A DNA stretch of 64,000 bases from DATBGO01 sp963695645 (GTDB lineage Bacteria; Actinomycetota; Actinomycetes; Streptosporangiales; Streptosporangiaceae): positions 138,186 through 202,185 of the forward strand of contig CAVOHC010000016.1 in NCBI GenBank assembly GCA_963695645.1. The letters are read 5' to 3'. Of the stretch, positions 1 to 8,063 are shown one piece after another; position 1 is the first letter of the stretch; every line of letters begins with the position of its first letter. Under the pieces are notes generated by a model. The model saw only the letters and a program-made list of their open reading frames with translations, made no database searches and had not been told where the DNA came from. Made by a program: the position numbers and the translations under genes.

Positions 1-2
1 CG

Positions 3-131
3 GTGCACCGGATCCAGGAAGCGCAGACCACCATCTACCACGTCTTGTGGGAGCTCACACTCGCCGAGCTCAGCCAGTCGGCGCGCCCGAAAACCAGCAG
101 CCGGTCAGTGACGGCAGCCGATGACTCGTGA
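3..131 (+). CDS. C-terminal end of a GmhA/SIS-domain-like protein (partial)
   Basis: The window opens inside this gene; only the last 42 residues are visible, read in the frame that ends with TGA at 129-131. The segment VHRIQEAQTTIYHVLWEL resembles the C-terminal helix of sedoheptulose-7-phosphate isomerase (GmhA)/SIS proteins, where an RIQE-x-H-x-x-x-x-H pattern is typical. SIS-type genes are known next to hypC in some actinobacterial hydrogenase clusters, so the position fits. The stop lies 12 nt before hypC, consistent with one operon. The call rests on a short helix and on context; the catalytic part is outside the window. Confidence 0.5.
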   Translation: MHRIQEAQTTIYHVLWELTLAELSQSARPKTSSRSVTAADDS

Positions 132-143
132 AGGGGTGATCAC

Positions 144-416
144 ATGTGCCTTGGCATACCGGGCGAGGTGATCGAGTTCCTGCCTGACCAGCCCGACCTA
201 GCGCGGGTGGACGTGAGCGGGGTCCGGCGGGTCATCAACATGGCACTGCTCTGCGACGACCCGCCTGTGCCGGGTGAGTGGGTCCTTATCCATGTCGGTT
301 TCGCGCTGTCCAAGATCGACGAAGAGGAGGCCGCGTTGGCCCTGGAGTTTCTCGAAGGGATCGGCCAGGCGTACGAGGACGAACTGGCTGCCCTGCAGGC
401 CTCGCGGATCGAATAG
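144..416 (+). CDS. hypC: HypC/HupF hydrogenase maturation chaperone
   Basis: This is a 90-residue HypC-family chaperone that brings the Fe(CN)2CO unit, together with HypD, to the large subunit of a [NiFe]-hydrogenase. It starts with the family signature MCLGIPGEV, in which Cys2 is the essential iron ligand once Met1 is removed. Length is normal (75-95 residues). A GGGG-containing ribosome site lies just before the ATG. It sits first in a tight hypC-hypD-hypE run, 11 nt before hypD, so cotranscription is very likely. The C-terminal part is acidic, as in related proteins. No unusual features. Confidence 0.95.
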   Translation: MCLGIPGEVIEFLPDQPDLARVDVSGVRRVINMALLCDDPPVPGEWVLIHVGFALSKIDEEEAALALEFLEGIGQAYEDELAALQASRIE

Positions 417-427
417 GAGCGTCACCC

Positions 428-1555
428 ATGCGGTTCGTAGACGAATTCCGTGACGCCGACAAGGCGCATGCCCTCGCCGCGAAGATAGCGGAGCTGTGCG
501 AGCCAGGACGCCAGTACAAGCTCATGGAGGTGTGCGGCGGGCACACCCATACGATCTACAAGCACGGCCTCGAGGACTACCTGCCCGAGGCCATCACGCT
601 CGTGCACGGCCCCGGCTGCCCGGTGTGCGTCATCCCGATGGGACGCGTTGACGACGCGATACACCTGGCGGCCCAGCCCGATGTGATCATGACATCGTTC
701 GGCGACATGATGCGGGTGCCAGGAAGCGGCGGCTCGTTCTTCGACGCCAAGGCGGCCGGGACCGACATCCGCATGGTGTACTCCCCGCTCGACTCGCTGA
801 AGATCGCCCGGCAGAACCCGGACAAGCGGGTGGTGTTCATGGCGATCGGTTTCGAGACCACCGCGCCGTCCACGGCGATGACGGTGCTGCGGGCGGCGGC
901 GCAGGGCATCGAGAACTTCTCGGTATTCTGCAACCACGTGACGATCATCCCGGCCATCAAGGCGATTCTTGACTCACCCGACCTGCGGCTTGACGGGTTC
1001 ATCGGGCCTGGTCATGTGTCCACGGTGATCGGCTGCCGTCCCTATGAGTTCATCGCGGCCGAGTACGGCAAGCCGGTCGTGGTGGCCGGCTTCGAGCCGC
1101 TCGACATCCTGCAGTCGGTGTACATGCTGATGCTGCAGCTGGCGCAGGGCCGGTCAGAGATAGAGAACCAGTACACCCGCGTGGTGCCGTGGGACGGCAA
1201 CGTGGTGGCGCTGAAGGCTATCGGCGAGGTGATGGAACTGCGGCCGTACTTCGAGTGGCGCGGCCTCGGCTTCATCTCGCATTCCGCGCTCCGGATGCGG
1301 CCTGGCTACTCGGCGTTCGACGCTGAGCTGCTCTTTTCTGTGCCCGGCGTACGGGTGGCCGACCCGAAGGCATGCCAATGCGGCGAGGTACTCAAGGGCG
1401 TTCTCAAACCGTGGGAATGCAAAGTATTCGGCACCGCGTGCACACCGGAGACGCCAATCGGCACCTGCATGGTCTCCCCGGAGGGGGCCTGCGCCGCCTA
1501 CTACAACTACGGGCGGCTGCACCGCCAGCGGGTCAAGGAGGTGAGCAGGTCATGA
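428..1555 (+). CDS. hypD: HypD hydrogenase Fe-cofactor assembly scaffold
   Basis: HypD (375 residues) is the iron-sulfur scaffold on which Fe(CN)2CO is assembled with HypC and HypE. Visible motifs are CGGHTH (Cys36), GPGCPVC (Cys64, Cys67), GFETTAP, and a C-terminal cysteine cluster (CQCGEV, WECKVFGTAC, GTCMVSPEGAC) that binds the [4Fe-4S] centre. I start it at the ATG at 428, preceded by AGGAGCG, rather than at an upstream in-frame codon, because the family begins with this MRFVDEFRD region. The stop overlaps the hypE start (ATGA at 1552-1555), indicating translational coupling. Confidence 0.96.
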   Translation: MRFVDEFRDADKAHALAAKIAELCEPGRQYKLMEVCGGHTHTIYKHGLEDYLPEAITLVHGPGCPVCVIPMGRVDDAIHLAAQPDVIMTSFGDMMRVPGSGGSFFDAKAAGTDIRMVYSPLDSLKIARQNPDKRVVFMAIGFETTAPSTAMTVLRAAAQGIENFSVFCNHVTIIPAIKAILDSPDLRLDGFIGPGHVSTVIGCRPYEFIAAEYGKPVVVAGFEPLDILQSVYMLMLQLAQGRSEIENQYTRVVPWDGNVVALKAIGEVMELRPYFEWRGLGFISHSALRMRPGYSAFDAELLFSVPGVRVADPKACQCGEVLKGVLKPWECKVFGTACTPETPIGTCMVSPEGACAAYYNYGRLHRQRVKEVSRS

Positions 1556-2718
1556 CGGCCGGCCACCTGCACCAGCCGATGACCCAGGACGAATCGGCAA
1601 CGGAGGCAATCGGCGCGAGCCCGGGCACCCGGCGCGAGCTGCCGGTTGCAGACCGCGAGCAGCAGGTGCTCGACCGCATAGAGCGGGCCCGCAGCCGCCG
1701 TCCCAAGATCAAGGAAGAGCGCATCACAATGTCGCACGGGGCGGGCGGCAAGGCCACCCAGACCCTGATCGAGGCTGTCTTCCTCGAAGCGTTCCGTAAC
1801 CCGCTGCTTGAGCCGCTTGAAGACGCCGCTCGGCTGCATTTCAGCGGATCCAGGGTGGCCATGACCACCGATTCTTATGTGGTGTCCCCGTTGTTCTTTC
1901 CCGGCGGGAATATCGGTGATCTCGCTGTCAACGGCACCGTCAACGACCTGTCCGTCGCGGGCGCGGTGCCGCTCTACCTGTCCGCCGGCTTCATCCTGGA
2001 AGAGGGATTCCCGGTCGCCGACCTGAACCGGATCGTGGCATCGATGACCAACGCCGCAGCAGCAGCCGGCGTGCAGGTAGTGACCGGCGATACCAAGGTG
2101 GTGGAGCGGGGCAAGGCGGACGGCTGCTACATCAACACCGCGGGGGTCGGCGTCATCGAGCACGACGGCATCCTGGGCGTGGCCTATGCCAGGCCGGGCG
2201 ACGCCGTTCTGGTGTCCGGCCCGATCGGGGATCATGGCGTGACGATCATGCTGGCGCGCGGTGAGCTGGACATCGAGGCCGACGTGATCTCCGACACGGC
2301 CGCGCTCAACGGCCTGGTGACTGACCTGCTCGCCGCGGCTCCCGGGGTCCGGGCGCTGCGGGACGCCACCCGTGGCGGGGTGGCCACCATCCTCAACGAG
2401 ATCGCCCGGGCGGCCGGGGTGTGCGTGGTCGTCAGGGAGGACGACATCCCAGTGAGGCCGCAGGTGCGCGGCGCCTCCGAGTTGCTCGGCATCGATCCGA
2501 TGTATGTGGCGTGCGAGGGCCGGCTGGTCGCGGTTGTCGACCACGATCAGGTCGACGACGCACTGGCGGCGATGCGCGCACATCCGCTCGGCGAGCAGGC
2601 GTCGGTCATCGGGCGGGTGGCCGACGACCCGCCGGGCATCGTCCTGCTCAAAACAGCGTTCGGTGGCACCAGGATTGTCGACTTGCTGGTCGGCGACCCG
2701 CTGCCGCGGATCTGCTAA
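1552..2718 (+). CDS. hypE: HypE carbamoyl dehydratase
   Basis: HypE (388 residues) converts the carbamoyl group received from HypF on its C-terminal cysteine into a thiocyanate, the source of the CN ligands of [NiFe]-hydrogenase. The AIRS-like ATP-binding part begins at about residue 58 with the MSHGAGGKAT signature, followed by TTDSYVVSPLFFPGGN and RDATRGG. The protein ends in PRIC, the invariant C-terminal tetrapeptide with the modified Cys388. The N-terminus carries about 55 poorly conserved, hydrophilic residues. I keep the ATG at 1552 because it overlaps the hypD stop; a shorter start at 1729 is possible but would uncouple the two. Confidence 0.95.
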   Translation: MTAGHLHQPMTQDESATEAIGASPGTRRELPVADREQQVLDRIERARSRRPKIKEERITMSHGAGGKATQTLIEAVFLEAFRNPLLEPLEDAARLHFSGSRVAMTTDSYVVSPLFFPGGNIGDLAVNGTVNDLSVAGAVPLYLSAGFILEEGFPVADLNRIVASMTNAAAAAGVQVVTGDTKVVERGKADGCYINTAGVGVIEHDGILGVAYARPGDAVLVSGPIGDHGVTIMLARGELDIEADVISDTAALNGLVTDLLAAAPGVRALRDATRGGVATILNEIARAAGVCVVVREDDIPVRPQVRGASELLGIDPMYVACEGRLVAVVDHDQVDDALAAMRAHPLGEQASVIGRVADDPPGIVLLKTAFGGTRIVDLLVGDPLPRIC

Positions 2719-2812
2719 CCCGGCCCGCGCCGTCATCGGCCACCCGCGCCGTCACCGCAGGCCGTAGCCGGCGACCGGCGCGCCGTCACCGCAGGCCGTC
2801 ACCGCGACCTGC

Positions 2813-2850
2813 GCCGTCACTATGACCCGTCGCCGTCACTATGACCCGTC
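2813..2850. repeat. two perfect 19-bp tandem units at the hypE/hypF 3' junction
   Basis: The unit GCCGTCACTATGACCCGTC is present at 2813-2831 and again at 2832-2850, followed by further GCCGTC triplet pairs. The second unit contains the hypF stop codon, and the GCCGTC run encodes the alternating Asp-Gly tail of HypF. The spacer between the convergent hypE and hypF genes is thus a small minisatellite. No convincing terminator stem is seen in it. Confidence 0.85.
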
Positions 2851-5298
2851 GCCGTCGCCGTCGCCGTCACCGGCGAGGCCGCCAGCCGCGTCCCTGACGC
2901 CTGCCACAACGGCCTGGCCGAGGCTGATCCCGCCGTCATTACACGGCACCCGCGAATGAACCAGGACCTCGAATCCGCGCGCCGTCAGCCGCGCGGTGAC
3001 CTCCCCGGACAGCAGCAGGTTCTGGAAGACCCCGCCGGACAGCGCCACCACGGTCAGGCCGTGCTCGTCACGCAGGATCGTGCAGCATTCCTCGATGACG
3101 CCGGCCACCCCGTGGTGGAACCTGGCTGCAACCACCGCCGGGTCGGTCCCGGCCGCGAGGTCCTCGGCCACCGCCAGGACCAGGTCGGTCCCGGCGACCT
3201 GCAGCGGCGGCCCGGGCAGGATCCGGGCCGGGTAGCTGCCGCGCTCCGCCGTGTCGGCTAGCTGCTCGAGCTCGACGGCGGCCTGCCCCTCGTAGTTAAT
3301 GACATCGCGCACGCCGATGATCGCAGCGACCGCGTCGAAGAGCCGCCCCGCGCTGGAGGTGAGCGGCGCGTTGACCCCGCGGCGCGCCAGCTGGATCACG
3401 GCCTCCCAGTCGCCTTCGTTCCGCTGCGCGACCTCCAGCCCGCCCGCAGGCAGCCCAGCCGCAGGCAGCCCGGCCGTCGTCAGCCCGGCCGTCGTCAGCC
3501 CGGCCGTCGTCAGCCCGGCCGGGAAACCCAGTGCGGCAACGTCCAGGTAGGCGGCTGCCATCCGCCACGGCTGCCTGATCGCAGCGGCACCGCCAGGCAT
3601 CGGCACCGGCCTCAGGTGGCCCGCCCGCTCGAATCCGGCAAGGTCGGCAAGGAGAAACTCGCCACCCCAGATGGTGCCGTCGGCGCCATAGCCGGTGCCG
3701 TCGAAGGCAACCCCGATGACCGGGCCGTCCGCGCCGTTGTCGGCCAGGCAGGAGGCGATGTGCGCATGGTGATGCTGCACGGCGGTTAGCTCCACGCCGG
3801 GAAGACCTGCCGCGTATCTGGTGGACAGGTAATCGGGGTGCATATCGTGGGCCACCAGCTGCGGGGTGATGTCAAAGAGCCGCTTGAAATGCTCGATGCC
3901 CTCGGCAAACGACCGGAGCGTCTCGTAGTTCTCCAGATCGCCGATGTGCTGGGAGATGAACGCGCGTCCCTCCTTGGCCAGGCAGAACGTGTTCTTCAGC
4001 TCGGCCCCGCAGGCCAGCACCGGACGCCGGAAGGCGGTGCGCACAGCGAGCGGCTCCGGAACGTAGCCGCGGGACCTCCTGATCAGCGCCGGCTTGCCGC
4101 GAACCGCGCGTGCCACCGAATCATCGGTCCTGACGTGGATCGCCCGGTCGTGGGTGAGGAACGCGTCGGCGATGCCGCCCAGCCGCTTCAGCGCGTCGGC
4201 GTCGGTGTAGGCGATTGGCTCGTCCGAGATATTGCCGCTGGTCAGAACGATCGGGCCGGCGACCTTACGGAGCAGCAGGTGATGCAGCGGGGTGTAGGGC
4301 AGCATGACGCCGAGCTCCCGGTTGCGCGGCGCCACGGCGGCGGCCACAGCGCCAGCCAGCGCGGCGCTGCCAGGTCTCCTGGGGAGCAGCACGATCGGCC
4401 GCCTCGCGCTGGCGAGCAGTTCCGCCCCGGCCGCATCCACCTCGCAGAGCCGCCCTGCCGCCTCGACATCGGCCACCATCACGGCGAACGGCTTGTCCTC
4501 CCGGTGCTTGCGGGAGCGCAGCGCCGCGGCGGCCGCTTCGCTGGCCGCGTCCACCGCCAGGTGGTATCCGCCGAGCCCCTTGACCGCGAGCACCTGTGCC
4601 CCCCTGAGCAGGCCGGCCGCCGCCGTCAGCGGGTCACCAGACATTTCTGAGCCGTCCGTGCCGAGCAAGGACAGCTGCGGTCCGCACGCCCTGCAGCAGA
4701 CCGGTTGAGCGTGAAACCGCCGGTCCGCCGGATCGTGATACTCCGCGGCACACGAGCTGCACATGCCGAAGCCGGCCATCGTGGTCAGCTGCCTGTCGTA
4801 GGGCACATCGCGGATGATGGTGAAACGCGGCCCGCAGTTGGTGCAGTTGATGAAGGGGTAGCCGTACCGTCGGTCCGCCGGGTCGGCGAGCTCGGCCAGG
4901 CAGTCCGCGCACGTCGCGGAGTCCGCCGACACCAGGGCACGCCTGGCCCCGCCCGGCTCGCTCGGCGCGATGGCGAAGACCGCACAGCCATCAGGTACAA
5001 GCGGCGAAGCGGTAACCCGCTCGATCCTGGCCAGCGGAGGGGCGTCCCGTTCGAGCGAAACAAGAAATTCTTTAACGGCCTCCGGGGCCCCCTCAAGCTC
5101 TGCGAAGACTCCGTCGACATCATTGCCCACCAGGCCACCGAGGCCGAGCCGGGTCGCCAGCGCATACACGAACGGACGGAAACCGACGCCCTGGACAATT
5201 CCCTCGACCCGGACCGCCGTCCTGATGCGCTCCTGGTCAGCCGGGTAGCCAGCCGATGACGCCAACGACACGCCGAGCACGTTACTACGCAGGACCAC
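2839..5298 (-). CDS. hypF: HypF carbamoyltransferase
   Basis: HypF (819 residues, normal is 740-800) makes carbamoyladenylate from carbamoyl phosphate and transfers the carbamoyl group to HypE. Domains in order: acylphosphatase-like (EGIVQGVGFRPFVY, about residue 33), a zinc-finger region with CADC, CTNCGPRFT, CSSC and CRACGP, a YrdC-like domain (SRGYVPEPLAV near its end), and a Kae1-like domain with the metal-binding HHHAH motif. Between HHHAH and the C-terminal part lies an unusual run of GL-x-x-A pentapeptides (about residues 593-617) encoded by a DNA repeat, and the protein ends in alternating Asp-Gly. The gene is convergent to hypCDE. GTG at 5298 is used as start; a downstream GTG at 5280 is an alternative. 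Confidence 0.95.
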   Translation of the reverse strand: MVLRSNVLGVSLASSAGYPADQERIRTAVRVEGIVQGVGFRPFVYALATRLGLGGLVGNDVDGVFAELEGAPEAVKEFLVSLERDAPPLARIERVTASPLVPDGCAVFAIAPSEPGGARRALVSADSATCADCLAELADPADRRYGYPFINCTNCGPRFTIIRDVPYDRQLTTMAGFGMCSSCAAEYHDPADRRFHAQPVCCRACGPQLSLLGTDGSEMSGDPLTAAAGLLRGAQVLAVKGLGGYHLAVDAASEAAAAALRSRKHREDKPFAVMVADVEAAGRLCEVDAAGAELLASARRPIVLLPRRPGSAALAGAVAAAVAPRNRELGVMLPYTPLHHLLLRKVAGPIVLTSGNISDEPIAYTDADALKRLGGIADAFLTHDRAIHVRTDDSVARAVRGKPALIRRSRGYVPEPLAVRTAFRRPVLACGAELKNTFCLAKEGRAFISQHIGDLENYETLRSFAEGIEHFKRLFDITPQLVAHDMHPDYLSTRYAAGLPGVELTAVQHHHAHIASCLADNGADGPVIGVAFDGTGYGADGTIWGGEFLLADLAGFERAGHLRPVPMPGGAAAIRQPWRMAAAYLDVAALGFPAGLTTAGLTTAGLTTAGLPAAGLPAGGLEVAQRNEGDWEAVIQLARRGVNAPLTSSAGRLFDAVAAIIGVRDVINYEGQAAVELEQLADTAERGSYPARILPGPPLQVAGTDLVLAVAEDLAAGTDPAVVAARFHHGVAGVIEECCTILRDEHGLTVVALSGGVFQNLLLSGEVTARLTARGFEVLVHSRVPCNDGGISLGQAVVAGVRDAAGGLAGDGDGDGDGS
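3446..3520. repeat. five 15-bp tandem units inside hypF
   Basis: Five adjacent 15-bp units occupy 3446-3520. The last three (3476, 3491, 3506) are identical, GTCGTCAGCCCGGCC; the first two begin with GCAGG instead. Because the unit is a multiple of three, the array stays in frame and codes for GLTTA/GLPAA pentapeptides in the HypF protein. Such in-frame arrays are prone to gain or lose units. Confidence 0.95.
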
Positions 5299-5691
5299 AG
5301 AACAGATACCCGGACATGATCAGTGGCAGGGCGGCGCCGCTGGCTCCCAGGTTGCATTCGGGTGCTTAGGCTGGAGTTGTGCTGCCGGAGAAGCCGCTCC
5401 CGTCCGCCGGCCGGCCTCCTCCGGCGGGACGGGGCGGTCTCCGCTGCCCTGGGTCGCCAGGGCCTTCGTCCCGGGATCGGTGGGAAGAGGGGGCCCTCCG
5501 TTGTCCCGGGAACGCCATTTCGGTTGTCACGTCGTGTCGAGTAAGTAAGGTAGGCCAGCACTCAAGTCAGCCAGCACATCGGTGAGACCGAGGTGATCGC
5601 GGGTTGCATTGGAAGGACGCTTCTGCCCGCTCACCGGACTACGTGCCGCGGGTAACCATCCAGTCTGGGCGCAGCAGCACCGCGGTCAGCC
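5299..5691. other. intergenic, hypF to Mca-like gene
   Basis: This 393-bp gap lies between hypF (leftward, starting at 5298) and the end of the Mca-like gene. It should hold the hypF promoter. A GC-rich imperfect hairpin is visible at about 5398-5438 (CCCGTCCGCCGG pairing with CCGGCGGGACGGG), and TCCCGGGA occurs twice (about 5471 and 5503). No coding frame is convincing. Confidence 0.5.
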
Positions 5692-6531
5692 TCAAGCAGG
5701 TGACCGGAGCCCAGCGAAAAGATCGTCCTCGGGAACAGGCGCGCCTGTCGTGTCGCGAGCCCTGATGAAGCTCTCCCGCCCGAATACGCGCTCGCTGAGG
5801 TCCTGCGGGATCTTGGTGAACCACGATTCGCTGATCTGGCTAGCGTGCGCGAGCAACGCTGCCCGTTTGCGTTCAAGTACCGGCCGGATGTCGATGTTGG
5901 TAGTGATCCGGCGCTCGGATTCCTCGATCCTGCGCTGCTCCTCAGGGGTGAGGATGTCGGCCTCAGGGAGGTCAGCGCCGAACTCACGCAACGCCTCCAT
6001 GACCTCCTGCCATTCGCTGCGGCGCATCGCGGTCAGGTAAAGCTTGGCAGGAATGCCGGTCCCGGCCACCGCCGCGGCAGCGGCCCGGCTGGCATGCACG
6101 TGGTCGGGATGCTGATAGGCGCCATTGTCGTCGTAAGTGATCACGACATGCGGCCGGTACTGTTCGATCAAGCCGCTGATGCGGACCGCGACATCCTGCT
6201 CCGGTACATTGCAGAACGCGTCCGGCCGGTGCTTGTACTCCCAGTCTGGCATCCCCGAGTCGTGATAACCGAGCAGTTCCAGGTCGCTGACGCCCAGGTA
6301 CTTGCAGGACTCTCGCAGCTCAGCCAGCCTGATCTGGGCCACTTCGAGTTCATCATGGCCGTCGTCACCGGGCTTGATTCCCGTAGGCGTGTCGCCGAAC
6401 TCGCCGTTAGTGCAAGTGACAAGGACTGTACGAACTCCCTCGTCCGCATACGTGGCCAGCACGCCGCCGGTGCTCGACGCTTCGTCGTCAGGATGCGCGT
6501 GCACCGCCATCAGGGTGAGTGTCTCCGCCAT
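5692..6531 (-). CDS. PIG-L family deacetylase, mycothiol S-conjugate amidase-like
   Basis: This 279-residue zinc enzyme of the PIG-L/LmbE family carries the metal site HAHPDDE (residues 11-17) and the second motif HPDH in YQHPDHVHA. Mycothiol S-conjugate amidase (Mca, 288 residues in M. tuberculosis) has the same opening MAVHAHPDDE and a closely similar end (PE-x-x-LFAG). Mca cleaves mycothiol conjugates of toxins to mercapturic acids and is cytoplasmic. The start is the ATG at 6531, where the conserved region begins; the longer upstream reading frame is not conserved. Assignment to Mca rather than MshB or another LmbE member is likely but not certain. Confidence 0.75.
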   Translation of the reverse strand: MAETLTLMAVHAHPDDEASSTGGVLATYADEGVRTVLVTCTNGEFGDTPTGIKPGDDGHDELEVAQIRLAELRESCKYLGVSDLELLGYHDSGMPDWEYKHRPDAFCNVPEQDVAVRISGLIEQYRPHVVITYDDNGAYQHPDHVHASRAAAAAVAGTGIPAKLYLTAMRRSEWQEVMEALREFGADLPEADILTPEEQRRIEESERRITTNIDIRPVLERKRAALLAHASQISESWFTKIPQDLSERVFGRESFIRARDTTGAPVPEDDLFAGLRSPA

Positions 6532-6636
6532 GGCACAAGACTGCCCGACGACCGGCCGCCGCGTGCATCCGGGCTCCCGCGTGGCGCCAAAAGTACGGGC
6601 AGGAATCCCGCGCGGACCGGCCCAGTTGGGGTGAGA

Positions 6637-7005
6637 ATGGTGCAGCGGGATCCCGGTGGCGAGCTGGCGACGGCGCGTGCGCTGCTGTCGGCGGATCAGG
6701 AGCGCGCGGAGTCCGGGCTCCGTGCGCTCGGCCGCGACTTCGACGGGATCGTCGCCTCGTCGGCGGCGACCGACGACGAGCATGACCCGGAGGGCGCGAC
6801 GAACGCGTTCGAGCGGCAGCACGTGGCGGCGCTTATCGATCGGGCGCGCCAGCATCTCGCCGACATCGGCGCCGCGCTCAGCCGGCTCGACGCGGGCAGC
6901 TACGGGACCTGCGAGCGGTGCGGCCAGCAGATCGGCGCCGAGCGCCTGCAAGCCCGTCCCGCCGCCCGGCACTGCATCAGGTGCGCGGCGGCCGGGCGTT
7001 CCTGA
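6637..7005 (+). CDS. DksA/TraR-type C4 zinc finger protein
   Basis: The 122-residue protein has a long charged helical region followed by a C-terminal C4 zinc finger, CERCGQQI then HCIRCA, with GTCERCG preceded by LDAGSYG as in TraR/DksA proteins. Family members bind RNA polymerase near the secondary channel; many short actinobacterial versions are uncharacterised. The ATG at 6637 follows TTGGGG. The gene is divergent from the Mca-like gene, with about 105 nt between the starts holding both promoters. It lacks an obvious DxxDxA tip motif, so DksA-like regulation of transcription should not be assumed. Confidence 0.8.
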   Translation: MVQRDPGGELATARALLSADQERAESGLRALGRDFDGIVASSAATDDEHDPEGATNAFERQHVAALIDRARQHLADIGAALSRLDAGSYGTCERCGQQIGAERLQARPAARHCIRCAAAGRS

Positions 7006-7064
7006 CGTCGTGCCCGTGCACTCAGCCCGCCCATCCTCGGTAGCCAGGCCACGGCTCGGCGTCT

Positions 7065-7985
7065 TCAGTCACCGGGGCGGCCGGAGCGTCGCTCGCCGGG
7101 CACCTTGCTGGGACTGCCGATCCGCCCCGGCTTCCAGAGCGCGCCCAGCGTGCCCTCGGCTGCTGACGTCCCGTGCAGCCCGCCGCCGCGGCCGCGCAAG
7201 ATAAGCGCGCACCCGACCGCGATGGCGCCGCCGGCGACCGGACCGACGAGATAAGCCCACCAACCGGTCCAGTCACCGAGTACGAGGGCGGGCCCGAGCG
7301 AACGGGCCGGGTTCATCGAGGCGCCGCTGACCGGCCAGCCCCACAACCCGGCCAGGGCTATGTAACCGCCAACGGCGATCGCGGCCAGCGGCCCGACCTG
7401 CTGGGCGCCGGATGCGGTGCCGAGGATGACGCTGACCAGCCCGAGTGTCAGGATCGCCTCCATGACCATCGCTGTGGCGGCGGGGATGCCCTGCCCGGGC
7501 AGGGTCAGGCCGGCGCTGCCCTGCCTGCCGATCAGCGCCCACAGCACCAAGGTCGCGAGCACCGCGCCAACGAACTGGGTAACGATGTACGCGGGCACCC
7601 GGCGCCACGGGAAGTCCCCGCGGAGCGCGAACGAGATGCTGACCGCCGGGTTGAGGTGCGCACCCGACACCGTTCCCATGAACAGGATGATCGCTGCCAC
7701 CATCAGGCCGGGTGCCACCACGGCCGCTGAGGTGGGGATCACATGACCGCCGAACCTGGCGTTGACCATGCCGCCGCCCACTGCCACGATCACCAGGAAG
7801 AAGGTACCGAGCAGCTCGGAGAAGAGCCGCCGGCCCTCGTACTTGTCATCGAAGAAGTCGAACTGATGGGTGATGGAGTTCGGGCGGCCCATAGAACGCA
7901 GCGCGACGTCGGCGTGCCCGCCTGGCATCAGCTGATCGGTGATCCGTTCCGCGGCATGCCCGGCCTGGTCACTGTCGCTGGCCAC
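7065..7985 (-). CDS. MIP family channel (aquaporin)
   Basis: A 306-residue major intrinsic protein with six predicted membrane segments and both NPA motifs (residues 112-114, NPAVS; 225-227, NPARS). The Arg after the second NPA is the selectivity-filter arginine. The central part around HLNPAVSISFALRGDFPW is typical of bacterial aquaporins. The N-terminus has about 50 hydrophilic residues before the first membrane segment and the C-terminus a basic tail of about 40 residues. Substrate (water, glycerol or another small solute) cannot be decided from the motifs alone. Confidence 0.9.
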   Translation of the reverse strand: MASDSDQAGHAAERITDQLMPGGHADVALRSMGRPNSITHQFDFFDDKYEGRRLFSELLGTFFLVIVAVGGGMVNARFGGHVIPTSAAVVAPGLMVAAIILFMGTVSGAHLNPAVSISFALRGDFPWRRVPAYIVTQFVGAVLATLVLWALIGRQGSAGLTLPGQGIPAATAMVMEAILTLGLVSVILGTASGAQQVGPLAAIAVGGYIALAGLWGWPVSGASMNPARSLGPALVLGDWTGWWAYLVGPVAGGAIAVGCALILRGRGGGLHGTSAAEGTLGALWKPGRIGSPSKVPGERRSGRPGD

Positions 7986-8063
7986 TTGTTCACCCTACGT
8001 TGCTGGCGGTTCCGGCGGGAGCCTCAGCCCGGCGGTTCGGCGGTGCAGCGCCCGCCGGCCGGG

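Noticed and set aside
1507..2736. 409-codon open frame on the minus strand opposite hypE
   Set aside because: hypE is certain; the minus frame is His/Arg/Asp-rich, the mirror of high-GC third positions, and has no family.
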